Below, one piece after another: positions 25,774 through 34,773 of a stretch of 64,000 bases of DNA. This stretch comes from Halopenitus persicus. GTDB taxonomy: Archaea; Halobacteriota; Halobacteria; Halobacteriales; Haloferacaceae. Positions within the stretch are counted from its first letter, which is position 1. Every line of letters begins with the position of its first letter. The notes beneath the pieces were generated by a model that was not told the origin of the DNA, made no database searches, and worked only from the letters and a program-made list of their open reading frames with translations. Location of the stretch: NCBI RefSeq assembly GCF_002355635.1, contig NZ_AP017558.1, positions 2,666,001-2,730,000 on the forward strand, written 5' to 3'. The position numbers and the translations under genes are program-made.

Positions 25774-27729
25774 ATGTCGCTTCTATTTGAGCAGTTATTG
25801 AATGGACTGACGATCGGGGTCGTCTACGTTCTCATAGCTGCCGGACTTTCGGTCATCTTCGGCGTAATGGACGTCATCAACTTCTCCCATGGTGAACTCT
25901 TCGCGCTGGGTGCATACTTCGCCATCTCGCTGGCGGCCCCGTTCGGCGGTCCGGGATTCTGGCTAGCACTCGTGGTTGCACCGCTACTCGTCGGGATCAT
26001 CGGGGCTGCCATCGAACGGTTCACCATTCGGCCTCTTTATGGACGGAATCCGCTCTATCAGATCCTCCTCACCTTCGGACTCGTTCTCGTCATCGCCGAC
26101 GTGATCGTGTTAATCTGGGGGCGTCAACAACAGCAGTTTTCGGGACCTCCATCATTGGCGGGTTCCATCCAAATATTCGGATTCAGCTATTCGATTTATA
26201 ATCTCTTCATCATCGTTTTCGGCCTCGCACTTGCGGGGGCAATTTGGTACGGTCTGAATAACACGCGTGTTGGGTTGGTCATCAGAGCGGGAGCACAAGA
26301 CCGAGAGATGGTCCAGAACCTGGGGATCGAAATAGATCGATACTATACGCTCGTTTTCGGTGTTGGTTCAGCGATCGCCGCGGCCGGTGGAGTCGTATTA
26401 GGAGGATACCAATCCGTATCCCCCGCAATGGGCCACTCCGTCATTATTCCAGCCTTCGTGATCGTCGTTCTTGGAGGACTTGGTAGTTTCAGAGGCGCAG
26501 TTGCAGGTGGGCTTCTGGTTGGGGTCATCCAAACCCTAACGCGCTCATACGTTCCTCTATTGGAAGGATTGGTCGTTTTCCTGCTGATGATCGCTGTTCT
26601 CCTAGTCAAACCCTCTGGTTTGTTTGGGGATCCAGAATGGCAAGAAGCCGGAGAGGAGCATACGACGTTATCCACCGGTAGCGGTGGTATCTTGACGAAG
26701 TCGCAACGACTGCGTGTCGGCGCCGCCGTAGTCGGTGCATTGCTGGTGATTCCACTCGGGACGAACGTGTTGTACTCCCCGTACATCGTTTCGATAACGA
26801 GTGATATCCTGATTTGGGCTCTGTTTGCCCTCAGTCTCGATTTGGTACTGGGGTACGCTGGCCTGGTTTCGCTCGGGCACGCAATGTTCTATGGGCTCGG
26901 GGCGTACACGACGATGCTTACAATGCTGCATCTCACACCATCGGTGCCGGTCGCTCTTGTAATCGCGATCATCGTGGCCGGGATAATTGCTTGGGTCGTC
27001 GGTTACCTCTCGATTCGCGTGTCAGGAATTTACTTCGCGATGATTACGCTCGCGTTCGCCCAGGTGTTCTACAATTTAGTCTACAAGTTCGAGTGGACCG
27101 GTAGTAGCCAGGGGCTCTATGGGGCAACTCCGATGTATGGTATTGCGGGTATTGGTGTCGCGGTTGGAGATCTCTCACTGTCAGTGGGACCAATCAGCAT
27201 TAGTAGCGCGGAAGTGTTCTATTATCTTCTCGTCGTGATTGCAGTCTGTTCCTTCCTCCTTGTCCGTCGTATTATGGCAGCTCCATTCGGAAGCGTATTA
27301 AAATCCATTCGTGAAAGCCAGAAACGCTCGCGGTTCGTCGGGTACAACGTTACTGCCCACAAACGCAATGCGTTCGTTCTTAGCGGAGGACTCGCTGGAC
27401 TCGCTGGAGGACTATATGCGATCTCCAACGGCTTCGTCTCACCGGACGTCCTCCATTGGCTTCGATCAGGTGAACTCGTCGTGATGGCCGTTTTGGGCGG
27501 CATCGGTACGCTGTACGGGCCGATGCTTGGTGCTGGCGTATTCATCTTCTTTGAGGATCTGTTATCCACGTATATCGAGCAATGGCGGATGGTCCTTGGA
27601 ACAATATTCATTCTATTTGTCATTTATGTCCCTCGAGGAATCGTATCGATCGGCCCGTACCTGAGGGATAGAGGGATCATCGATATTACTGAACAGAGGT
27701 TCGAAAGGAGTGAGATCGATGACGACTGA
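25774..27729 (+). CDS. Fused LivH-LivM ABC transporter permease
   Basis: 651 residues, two permeases in one chain. Residues 1-295 are LivH-like (LNGLTIGVVYVLIAAGLSVIFGVMDVINFSHGELFALGAY, and the EAA-like GGLGSFRGAVAGGLLVGVIQ loop). After a hydrophilic linker (residues 293-320) comes a LivM-like half with LSLDLVLGYAGLVSLGHAMFYGLGAY and the second coupling loop VLGGIGTLYGPMLGAGVF. In most organisms these are separate genes. The protein forms the membrane channel of the importer. It starts 11 nt after the binding-protein stop and overlaps livG by 11 nt. Confidence 0.93.
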   Translation: MSLLFEQLLNGLTIGVVYVLIAAGLSVIFGVMDVINFSHGELFALGAYFAISLAAPFGGPGFWLALVVAPLLVGIIGAAIERFTIRPLYGRNPLYQILLTFGLVLVIADVIVLIWGRQQQQFSGPPSLAGSIQIFGFSYSIYNLFIIVFGLALAGAIWYGLNNTRVGLVIRAGAQDREMVQNLGIEIDRYYTLVFGVGSAIAAAGGVVLGGYQSVSPAMGHSVIIPAFVIVVLGGLGSFRGAVAGGLLVGVIQTLTRSYVPLLEGLVVFLLMIAVLLVKPSGLFGDPEWQEAGEEHTTLSTGSGGILTKSQRLRVGAAVVGALLVIPLGTNVLYSPYIVSITSDILIWALFALSLDLVLGYAGLVSLGHAMFYGLGAYTTMLTMLHLTPSVPVALVIAIIVAGIIAWVVGYLSIRVSGIYFAMITLAFAQVFYNLVYKFEWTGSSQGLYGATPMYGIAGIGVAVGDLSLSVGPISISSAEVFYYLLVVIAVCSFLLVRRIMAAPFGSVLKSIRESQKRSRFVGYNVTAHKRNAFVLSGGLAGLAGGLYAISNGFVSPDVLHWLRSGELVVMAVLGGIGTLYGPMLGAGVFIFFEDLLSTYIEQWRMVLGTIFILFVIYVPRGIVSIGPYLRDRGIIDITEQRFERSEIDDD

Positions 27730-28492
27730 AAGGGAGACAAACATAGCCCTCGAAACACGAGGACTCACACGACAGTTCGGTCAATTAGTCGCCGTTGATG
27801 AGGTTGACCTCACCGTTGAAAAGGACAGCTTCCACTGTATTATCGGGCCGAACGGTGCAGGCAAGACGACGCTATTTAATCTGCTCTCGGGAGCGCTCAG
27901 TCCGACGAGCGGATCGATCACTTTGAACGGACGAGATATAACCAATACGACCCCGGAACAGCGAGTCCATTACGGACTTGGCAGATCATTTCAAATTTCT
28001 GATGTATTCACAAATCTCACGGTTAAAGAGAACATTCGGCTAGGAATTCAATCACGACAGTATCGAGATCTCGGGGTCGTGGATAAACTGTTCAGTCCAA
28101 CATCTACGTTTGAGGACATAGAACGTCGGACCGCCGAAGTGCTCGAACAAACGCATCTAATGGAATACGCCGATACGGAGGCATCCGCCCTATCGTACGG
28201 AAATAAACGTCGACTGGAGATCAGCATCGTGCTCGCAACCGACCCGGAGGTCGTCCTCTTGGACGAACCAACAGCAGGGATGAGTAGAGAAAATACGATG
28301 GCGACGATCGAGATGCTACAAGGTATACTAGCCGATAAGACGCTTGTACTCGTTGAACACGACATCGACCTCGTTATGGAATTGGCCGATAGGATCACCG
28401 TCCTGCACAACGGGGCCACACTTGCCGTCGGAAGCCCCAACGAGATCGCCGATAGCGAGGAAGTGAATCGAGTGTATCTCGGAGAAACCTGA
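27719..28492 (+). CDS. livG: ABC transporter ATP-binding protein LivG
   Basis: 257 residues. Walker A GPNGAGKTT, Q-loop region LGRSFQISDVFTNLTVKENI, ABC signature LSYGNKRRLEIS and Walker B VVLLDEPTAGM with switch His in VEHDIDLVMELADRI. The long loop between Q-loop and signature is typical of LivG. Energises the LivH-LivM channel on the cytoplasmic side. Start at 27719 has a ribosome-binding-like AAAGGAGTGAG just upstream inside the permease gene; an alternative ATG-equivalent at 27710 is less likely. Confidence 0.93.
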   Translation: MTTERETNIALETRGLTRQFGQLVAVDEVDLTVEKDSFHCIIGPNGAGKTTLFNLLSGALSPTSGSITLNGRDITNTTPEQRVHYGLGRSFQISDVFTNLTVKENIRLGIQSRQYRDLGVVDKLFSPTSTFEDIERRTAEVLEQTHLMEYADTEASALSYGNKRRLEISIVLATDPEVVLLDEPTAGMSRENTMATIEMLQGILADKTLVLVEHDIDLVMELADRITVLHNGATLAVGSPNEIADSEEVNRVYLGET

Positions 28493-28494
28493 CA

Positions 28495-29226
28495 ATGGGA
28501 TCAAGCAACACTTATACCCACCTCCTGGAGTTGGATGACGTCCGCTCGGGATATGGCGAAACGGAAGTTCTGAACGGAATCTCTATGACGGTAGACGAAG
28601 GTGAAGTCGTTGCGCTCATTGGTCGGAATGGAGCCGGGAAAACGACCACCCTTCGCACAATTATGGGTCACATAATACCGACTACAGGTATGATCAATTA
28701 TAGAGGGGATGATATATCACAGAGAGACGTCGCCAAAACGGCACAGCAAGGAATCACCCTTGTCCCGGAGGATCGCCAGATATTCCCCGGTCTTTCGATC
28801 CGGGAGAACGCTAAGATCTCGGAAGTAGGACCAACACACAACGAAGGCTGGGACGTTGATGACGCCCTTTCGCTGTTTGCGAATTTGGAAGGGAAGGAGA
28901 ACCGACCGGGAAGTGCATTGAGCGGTGGTGAGCAGCAAATGTTAGCGATCGCGAGAGCACTCGTCTCCGGTCCGGAATTACTGGTGTTGGACGAACCAAC
29001 CGAGGGGTTAGCACCCAAGATCGTCGACGAGGTCGCTGGGATCATCGCTGATCTCAAATCACGAGGACTGACGATCCTGCTCGTCGAACAGAACGTTGAA
29101 ACCGCCATTGATCTGGCGGATAGAGTGTACGTCCTTGACCGAGGGGAGATCGTGTTTGAGGGAACGACGAAGGAGTTCAACGCGAATGAGCAAATCAAGG
29201 AGCGTTACTTAGGGGTGTCCGAGTAA
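28495..29226 (+). CDS. livF: ABC transporter ATP-binding protein LivF
   Basis: 243 residues. Walker A GRNGAGKTTT, Q-loop block TLVPEDRQIFPGLSIRENAKI, signature LSGGEQQMLAIARAL, Walker B LLVLDEPTEGLAP and switch His replaced by Gln in VEQNVETAIDLADRVYVLDRG, as usual for LivF. Starts 2 nt after the livG stop, so the four importer genes form a single operon. Second ATPase of the importer. Confidence 0.94.
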   Translation: MGSSNTYTHLLELDDVRSGYGETEVLNGISMTVDEGEVVALIGRNGAGKTTTLRTIMGHIIPTTGMINYRGDDISQRDVAKTAQQGITLVPEDRQIFPGLSIRENAKISEVGPTHNEGWDVDDALSLFANLEGKENRPGSALSGGEQQMLAIARALVSGPELLVLDEPTEGLAPKIVDEVAGIIADLKSRGLTILLVEQNVETAIDLADRVYVLDRGEIVFEGTTKEFNANEQIKERYLGVSE

Positions 29227-29584
29227 TATCGTCGAAAAATTCAGAGTTTCGATATTTCGTCGACCACAGTGTGACACCCTCTTTTCTCCGGCCAGCTGCA
29301 AACCGGCACTCCACATACCGCCTGAAGGCTATATCATGCATCATACACCAATATCATCAACCATATAGATAATCTGTATAATTGATAATTGTGCGTAAGG
29401 AGACTATCAATATTCATCGCTCAGCTCGGTGCCGTTTCTTTCACACGGTCTCTTTCGGGATAGTTGCTACCACGGTTACGGCGGACAATATGACTTAAAA
29501 ATTGCTTCCTCTCGTTCTTCAATCTGGTCTGGATGTGCGCGGAAGGGGCGTGTCGTTTATCCGCGTCCCCGCCGTGGGTCGCGT
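29227..29584. other. Right border region of the AT-rich island, no gene seen
   Basis: 358 bases after livF. The first 270 are AT-rich like the island; composition returns to GC-rich near 29500. No stem-loop terminator with a clear T-run, integrase remnant or repeat matching the left border (19110) could be found. A TTTAT element about 25-30 nt before 29585 may be the TATA box of the next gene. Confidence 0.5.
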
Positions 29585-30442
29585 ATGGAGTTGCAGCGAC
29601 TCGTTCGGGGGCGGATCGACTGGTCCGAGATCGAACGAGTCGCCGCCGAACTCGCCGACCGATACGACCGCGACGCGGTCCACGTCAGGTTCCTCGACGC
29701 GGACAACTGGCTGTCAACCCCGATGGTACTCGACGACGACCGCTTCGTGAAGGTGATCACGAAACAGAACACCCTGGTCCACGCCCTGTTCACGACCGGG
29801 CGCAACCTCGGGGCGTTCTCCTCGGGGACGGAGGGCTTCTTCGAGCGGTTCGAGACGCCCTACGAGATGGCTCGCCACGAGCTCGAGGCGACCCGGAAGA
29901 TCCGCGATCTCGGCGTCAACGCGCCCGAGCCGATCGAGGCGCTCGAGATCGACGGGCTCGGCGTGCTCGTCCTGGAGTACCTCCCGGAGTTCCGGTCGCT
30001 CGAGGAGCTGGATACGGACCGCGAGCGCGAGCTTGCCCCCGCCCTCTTCGAGACGCTGCGGACGATCCACGACGCGGGGCTCGCTCACGGCGACCTCCGG
30101 GCGGAGAACGTGTTGATCCTCGACGGCGAGATCTACGTCATCGACGCGACGAACGTCGCCGACGACGCCAGGGACGACGCCCGCGCGTACGACCTCGCGA
30201 GCGCGCTCGCCTCGCTTGAGCCGCTCATCGGTCCGCGGGAGACGATCGCGGCCGCGTTGACCGCCTACACCACGGCGGAGCTGCTCGACGCCCGCCGCTT
30301 TCTGGACTTCGTCGCGATGCGACCCGACCACGATTTCGACGCGACGGGCCTGAAAGGTGAACTCGAAAAGCGTGCGACCCGGCCGGGAAAGGCCGACAGC
30401 GCTGAATTTCCCTCGCCCGATGAGAAACCGGTTGACGAGTGA
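29585..30442 (+). CDS. RIO1-like serine/threonine protein kinase
   Basis: 285 residues from the ATG at 29585. Small kinase fold: the lysine in FVKVITKQ, ATP-site acidic residue in MARHELEATRKI, LVLEYLPEFRSLEEL hinge region, catalytic loop HGDLRAENVLIL (H.D....N) and a degenerate metal-binding loop VIDATNVADD in place of DFG/DxD. This arrangement fits RIO/AarF-type atypical kinases common in haloarchaea. A target cannot be named. The low-complexity tail ends in a 16-bp tandem repeat that starts at the stop codon. Confidence 0.82.
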   Translation: MELQRLVRGRIDWSEIERVAAELADRYDRDAVHVRFLDADNWLSTPMVLDDDRFVKVITKQNTLVHALFTTGRNLGAFSSGTEGFFERFETPYEMARHELEATRKIRDLGVNAPEPIEALEIDGLGVLVLEYLPEFRSLEELDTDRERELAPALFETLRTIHDAGLAHGDLRAENVLILDGEIYVIDATNVADDARDDARAYDLASALASLEPLIGPRETIAAALTAYTTAELLDARRFLDFVAMRPDHDFDATGLKGELEKRATRPGKADSAEFPSPDEKPVDE

Positions 30443-30518
30443 CCTGGTCGAGGAGGGACTCGGTCGAGGAGTGATCCGGTCACCGAGTGATCCGGTCACC
30501 GAGTGATCCGGTCGACGA
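30439..30518 (+). repeat. 16-bp tandem repeat spanning the stop codon of the RIO-like kinase gene
   Basis: Five consecutive units; the three at 30471-30518 are nearly identical (GTGATCCGGTCACCGA, twice, then GTGATCCGGTCGACGA), the two before are degenerate. The first unit contains the TGA stop at 30440. Because the unit length is not a multiple of three, TGA appears in all three frames. Confidence 0.85.
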
Positions 30519-30558
30519 ATGATCCGGGGATCTCGCGGCGTCGCTCCGTCGACGCCGC

Positions 30559-31026
30559 TCAGGGATCGTCGACGAGCTCCGCCGGATCGAAGGGTTCGTT
30601 CCGTCCGCCCCACTTCTCCTGGCCGGTTTGCTCCCGGGTATCGAGATAGACCTCGATCCCGTTCCCGTCGGGATCGTCGAAGTACAGCGCCTTGCTGATG
30701 CCGTGGTCAACCGGGGAAACGCGGACGCCGCGCTCTTGGAGCCGCTCGTGGATCGCCGCCAGCGCCGCCCCCGTCGGGACCTCGAAGGCGGCGTGATAGA
30801 GCCCAACGCCTTGCGAAGGGCTGGGCGCGTCTCCGCCGATCGCCTGGAGCGCGACGTCGTGGTGCCGGTCGCCGTACGAGAGGAACGCGAACCGGTCGTA
30901 CCTCTCGGTGACCTCGAGGTCGAGCACGCTCGTGTAGAACTCGACCGCAGGCTCGATGCGGCGGACCTTGAGATGGACGTGACCGACCATCGTCGGGGCT
31001 GCCGTCTCGTCGTCGGTGGAACTCAT
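30559..31026 (-). CDS. VOC-family (glyoxalase/extradiol dioxygenase-like) protein
   Basis: 155 residues with two beta-alpha-beta-beta-beta modules. First: MVGHVHLKVRRIEPAVEFYTSVLDLEVTERYDRFAFL; second: YHAAFEVPTGAALAAIHERLQERGVRVSPVDHGISKALYFDDPDGNGIEVYLD. Metal ligands His (HVHLKV), His (LYHAAF) and Glu (IEVYLD) are all present, as in catechol-2,3-dioxygenase-type members; glyoxalase I or other chemistry is possible. The start at 31026 is preferred to 31044. Confidence 0.85.
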   Translation of the reverse strand: MSSTDDETAAPTMVGHVHLKVRRIEPAVEFYTSVLDLEVTERYDRFAFLSYGDRHHDVALQAIGGDAPSPSQGVGLYHAAFEVPTGAALAAIHERLQERGVRVSPVDHGISKALYFDDPDGNGIEVYLDTREQTGQEKWGGRNEPFDPAELVDDP

Positions 31027-31088
31027 CGATCCGAACCACGACACGCGCTGCTATATGCGGTCCGGTTCCGGAGGCCGGTCGAGACCGG

Positions 31089-33344
31089 CTACTCCTCCGG
31101 GTCGACGATCTCGGCGTCGTCCGCGGCGGGGTCGAAGCCATCGGACTCGGCCACCGCATCGTCGCTGTCGGATGGTCCGTCACCGCCCGGATCGGAGCGG
31201 ACCTCGGCGTCCTCCTCGAGTCCCGCGCCGGCGGGTTCGCTTTCGTCGACGTCCGCGTCGCCACTCCTGCCCGAATCGGCCGCGATCGACCTGGCGGCTT
31301 CGCTCAACCCCGGCGTGGCGATCGAGGTGGCGACCGCCTCGGCTCCCGACCCGTCGTCTCCCGAGGCGTCGGCGGCGTCCGTCGCGACCGACCCCGACTC
31401 GAGTGCCGCGTCGATCCGGGACACGTCCATCCCGGACGCAGCGACCGCGTCGGAATCCTCCGAGGCGTCGGCCGGAGTGGGACCGTTCGCGGCCTCGGGA
31501 CCGCGTTCGGCGGGCGGGACGAAGGCGTCCTCGACGGCGGCGACCATCCCGGCGACCGCGTCCTCCTCGAGGCGGTCGGCGTACGCCTCCCGGACGAGCC
31601 AGGGGATCCCGTACTCGTAGCGGCTGCCCTCCACGTGGCGAACGAGGCCCGACCGACGAAGGGGACGATGCCGTGCGTAGGCGTGCTCGGTGTCGCCGTC
31701 GCCGCCGGCCGCGATGTGGGCGGTGACCGGATCACTCGTTTCCTCCCGGCGGTAGTGGCGCAGCATCGCCGTCGAGATCTCCGGCAGTGCCTCGACCCGG
31801 TCCCGGAGGTTCTCGACCACGGCCTCGCGGGTTCCCAGATCGATCGCCTCGTCGAACCGGAGCGCGCTCTCCGCGACGTCGGCGGCGGTGATGGGGGTGA
31901 GGTCATCGATCCCGGGTGCGTCGGCGACGGCAGCGTCAGTCCCGGTGGCGTCGTCGATGGCGTCCGCGAGGTCCTCGCCGTCCGTGACCGCCTTCGGGTC
32001 CTCGATCCACTCGATCGAGGGGTCCGTAGCCGCATCGCCGGCCCCCTCCATCGCATCCGTGGATTCGACCGTGTCGTGCCCGTCGTCCGCGCTGCCCGCG
32101 TCACCCCTGCCGTGCTCGTCGTTTTCTCCGTGCTCATCGGTCCCGGCGTCCGCGCCATTCCCGTCGTCCCCATCATCCGCGCCGCGCTCGTGATCGCCGA
32201 GGGTCGACTGGTCCTCACCCTCAGCGTTCGCGTCCGCGGCCTCCTCGGCGGCGCGGTTCCGGCCGGATCCGCCCCGGTAGGACGCCTCGGAGCGTCGAAG
32301 CAGCGCCTGTGAGAACCGGTCGGCCATCCGGGAGAGATCCTTGGCGTCCTCGAGTTCCTGCTCGAGCTGGGTGATCCGGGCGCGCTTCTTGTCGAGTTCC
32401 TGTCTGAGGTCGGCCAGCTCGGACTCCCGTTGTGCCTGCTCGTCGGAGATCGTTTCGAGCTCCGAGACCAGGTCGCCGGAGACGGACTTCAGCTCCGGCC
32501 GTTCGAAGTCCTCGAGGCCGGGGGTCGCGCCGGCGTCGAAGGTCTGCTTGCGGTGGAACTGGATGCGCCGGATCGACTCGTCCCAGTCGGTCATCAGGAA
32601 CGCCTCGCCGTCGCCCATGTCCTCGATCGCGTCGGCGTACTCGGAGCCGAGGATCCGGCTCACGACGTTGGTGTCGTTGTCCCAGGTGAGCCGGTGCCAG
32701 ACGAGCCAGTCGCACTGGGTGATGAAGTCCTTCTTGACGTCGGCGGGACGCTGGCTAATGCCGACGATTCCCAGTCCGTGTTTGCGCCCGCGCTTGCCCA
32801 CCTTGATGAGCATCTTGCCGGTCTCGTCCATCCCGCCGCCCTCGGGGATGTACTCGTGACACTCCTCGATCACCAGCAGGAAGGGCCGCTTGAGCTTCTT
32901 CTCCTTCGCGAAGAGGTGTTTGACCACGTTGAGGATGAGCTCGGAGGCGACCGACTCCTCGAGATAGCCCGAGACGTCGAGGATGATCGGGACGTTCTGA
33001 TCGAGCGCGAGGGTGGCGATCTTCTCGGCGTGCTCCGGCGAGACGACGATGTCGCACTCGTCGTCGGCCCCGACGTGGAGGATCTCGTACTCCTCCTTGA
33101 GCCCGTAGTACTCCCCGTCGCTGTCGACGATCAGCACGGGATAGTTGTCCGCCAGCAGGTTCTCGATCAGCACCGAGGCGGTGTTCGACTTCCCGGACCC
33201 GCTCTTGCCCGTGATGAACGACCGCCCGGTCAGGACGTCGACCACGGGCAGCTCGACCGGGTCGCCCGGATCCGATTCCGCGTCCCCTCCGACTCCGTCG
33301 CTCACCTCGGCGACGTGGATCGTCTCCGCGTTGTCCTCGCTCAT
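31089..33344 (-). CDS. HerA-like (DUF87) ATP-binding protein with acidic C-terminal extension
   Basis: 751 residues. The N-terminal 300 residues are a HerA/FtsK-like ATPase: Walker A GKSGSGKSNTASVLIENLL, the acidic VDSDGEYYGL, Walker B LLVIEECHEYIP, and a sensor/arginine-finger-like GRKHGLGIVGISQRPADV. A coiled coil (about residues 295-350, SELADLRQELDKKRARITQLEQELEDAKDL) follows. Then a long Asp/Glu/Gly-rich linker leads to a folded piece near residues 480-610 (LRDRVEALPEISTAMLRHYRR, RSGLVRHVEGSRYEYGIPW) that resembles a winged helix, and an acidic tail. HerA proteins translocate DNA with NurA in end resection, but no nurA is adjacent. Confidence 0.83.
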   Translation of the reverse strand: MSEDNAETIHVAEVSDGVGGDAESDPGDPVELPVVDVLTGRSFITGKSGSGKSNTASVLIENLLADNYPVLIVDSDGEYYGLKEEYEILHVGADDECDIVVSPEHAEKIATLALDQNVPIILDVSGYLEESVASELILNVVKHLFAKEKKLKRPFLLVIEECHEYIPEGGGMDETGKMLIKVGKRGRKHGLGIVGISQRPADVKKDFITQCDWLVWHRLTWDNDTNVVSRILGSEYADAIEDMGDGEAFLMTDWDESIRRIQFHRKQTFDAGATPGLEDFERPELKSVSGDLVSELETISDEQAQRESELADLRQELDKKRARITQLEQELEDAKDLSRMADRFSQALLRRSEASYRGGSGRNRAAEEAADANAEGEDQSTLGDHERGADDGDDGNGADAGTDEHGENDEHGRGDAGSADDGHDTVESTDAMEGAGDAATDPSIEWIEDPKAVTDGEDLADAIDDATGTDAAVADAPGIDDLTPITAADVAESALRFDEAIDLGTREAVVENLRDRVEALPEISTAMLRHYRREETSDPVTAHIAAGGDGDTEHAYARHRPLRRSGLVRHVEGSRYEYGIPWLVREAYADRLEEDAVAGMVAAVEDAFVPPAERGPEAANGPTPADASEDSDAVAASGMDVSRIDAALESGSVATDAADASGDDGSGAEAVATSIATPGLSEAARSIAADSGRSGDADVDESEPAGAGLEEDAEVRSDPGGDGPSDSDDAVAESDGFDPAADDAEIVDPEE

Positions 33345-33533
33345 TACCGTAACGACGCCGGCCGGTCCTCAAAGACCTTCGCCCGCGTCCGACGTACGTC
33401 TGACGACGATCGGGCGGTGCTGATCTCACCACGTCTGTTCCGGATCGCCGTCAGGTGGCTTCCATTCCACCATCGGATGATGGCGATTACTCTCCGTTCA
33501 CCGTTCAGTCGGTCGATTCGGTTCGTGAGAAGG

Positions 33534-33543
33534 ACTTAAATAA
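33534..33543 (+). promoter_or_regulatory. TATA box of the TraB-like gene
   Basis: ACTTAAATAA, 32-41 nt before the ATG at 33575, in an otherwise GC-rich divergent spacer with the HerA-like gene. Confidence 0.5.
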
Positions 33544-33574
33544 TCCCACGTTAACGAACTAGCGTCCCCTTCTA

Positions 33575-34330
33575 ATGGACCCTCTACCGGCCATCGACGT
33601 CGAATCGGACCCACGCGTCACTGGCGAATACGTCCGCCGGATGCCGGGATCGCCACCCCATCCTGATGCCGGGGCGCTGACGCTCGTCGGCGTCGTCCAC
33701 GATCACCCGGCGAGTACGTACCGGGTTCGGCAGGTCGTCGACGGACTCGATCCGGAGATGCTCGCGCTGGAACTGCCGCCGATCTCGATCCCCCTGTTCG
33801 AGCAGTACGCGACCGTCGACCGATCTCCCCCCGTCTTCGGCGGCGAGATGAGCGCAGCCATTCAGGCCGCCACCTCGACCGAAGTCGTCGGCATTGACCG
33901 ACCGACGGGCGGCTTCTTCCGTCGGCTGGGTCGACTCCTGCTTCGGGAACGACCATCTGCATCGACGGTTCGAAACGTCGTTTCGAATGCCATCAAAACG
34001 ACGACACACGCGGTCGCCTGTCGTATCGCGGCGGCCATCGGCGCCCGAACCTCGGTCCGGCTGGAAGTCGACTCGCCGATGTCACACGACGTCGACCGGA
34101 CGGACGCACCCGACGACCAGGCACGCCACGAGCGCGAGCAGGTTCGTCGATCCCGGTCGTTTATGAACGCGTTTCGGACCGCGAGTCGCACCCGAGCCTC
34201 CCGGCTCGAGGACGAAGCCCGGGAGGAGGAGATGGCCGCTCGGCTTAGGGAGCTCCGTGAAGACGGCACCACCGTCGCCGTGGTCGGCATCGACCATCTC
34301 GAGCCGCTTGCCGAACGTCTCGATCACTGA
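33575..34330 (+). CDS. TraB/PrgY (TIKI-superfamily)-like protein, haloarchaeal
   Basis: 251 residues. The N-terminal strand-loop LTLVGVVHDHPASTYRV and the following MLALELPPISIPLFEQY match the 'VGtaHvs..S' and 'vaVELd' motifs of TraB-domain proteins, and the C-terminal DEAREEEMAARLREL with TVAVVGIDHLEPLAERL matches their closing 'R...M...l' and 'VG.gHl' blocks. The family is an erythromycin-esterase/TIKI-type hydrolase fold, sometimes proteolytic. Membrane helices seen in classical archaeal TraB proteins are missing. Function unknown. Confidence 0.68.
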   Translation: MDPLPAIDVESDPRVTGEYVRRMPGSPPHPDAGALTLVGVVHDHPASTYRVRQVVDGLDPEMLALELPPISIPLFEQYATVDRSPPVFGGEMSAAIQAATSTEVVGIDRPTGGFFRRLGRLLLRERPSASTVRNVVSNAIKTTTHAVACRIAAAIGARTSVRLEVDSPMSHDVDRTDAPDDQARHEREQVRRSRSFMNAFRTASRTRASRLEDEAREEEMAARLRELREDGTTVAVVGIDHLEPLAERLDH

Positions 34331-34487
34331 CCGAACGGATGGACTCCGCGGGCGCGGCGTGACGGCAGCCAAAACGCGCATCCGCTTCCGACGACCAACG
34401 CGTGGCTGAAACCTGCGGATACTGGCGGGAGACGAATCGGCCGACTGCCGTAACGCGGGTCTACCGGTCCCCCGTTTCGGATATCAT

Positions 34488-34497
34488 CTTTATAACA
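34488..34497 (+). promoter_or_regulatory. TATA box of the PRC-barrel gene
   Basis: CTTTATAACA, 31-40 nt before the ATG at 34528. Confidence 0.5.
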
Positions 34498-34527
34498 ATA
34501 TCCACGCGAGGAATAGCCCCGGACGCG

Positions 34528-34773
34528 ATGGAGCGAAAGCACGTCACCGACGACGACCAAGGCAAAGCAGTTGTCGACTCCCACGGCGAAAAGATCGGAA
34601 TGGTCACGGAGGTCAAATCCGGGACCGCGTACGTGAACGCGGATCCGGGTCTCGCTGACACCATTCGATCGAAACTCGGCTGGGGAGACGCCGACCAGGA
34701 CGACTATACACTCGAGGAAAACCGCATCCACACGATAACTGACGACGAGATTCGACTTACGGACGACCTGTAG
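34528..34773 (+). CDS. PRC-barrel-like small protein
   Basis: 81 residues. The core VVDSHGEKIGMVTEVKSGTAYVNAD followed by RIHTITDDEIRL has the beta-barrel pattern of PRC domains (as in RimM or the photosynthetic reaction-centre H subunit), here as a short stand-alone haloarchaeal form. Usually an RNA- or protein-binding adaptor; the specific role is unknown. ATG start supported by a spaced TATA box. No obvious operon partner. Confidence 0.75.
   Translation: MERKHVTDDDQGKAVVDSHGEKIGMVTEVKSGTAYVNADPGLADTIRSKLGWGDADQDDYTLEENRIHTITDDEIRLTDDL

Larger units (their letters stand above)
19110..29584. other. AT-rich genomic island with a catabolic gene module
   Basis: Base composition drops abruptly after 19109 and recovers around 29500. 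Inside, intergenic DNA is strongly AT-rich and the genes use A/T-ending codons far more than their neighbours. The content is coherent: importer, CoA ligase, hydratase, dehydrogenase, thioesterase and regulator. No integrase, transposase, tRNA or direct-repeat boundary was found, so the route of transfer is not visible. The first 308 bases (19110-19417) contain no gene. Confidence 0.75.

Noticed and set aside
30471-30518. Possible CRISPR or operator cluster
   Set aside because: Units are only 16 bp, contiguous and without spacers; better described as a minisatellite at a gene end.
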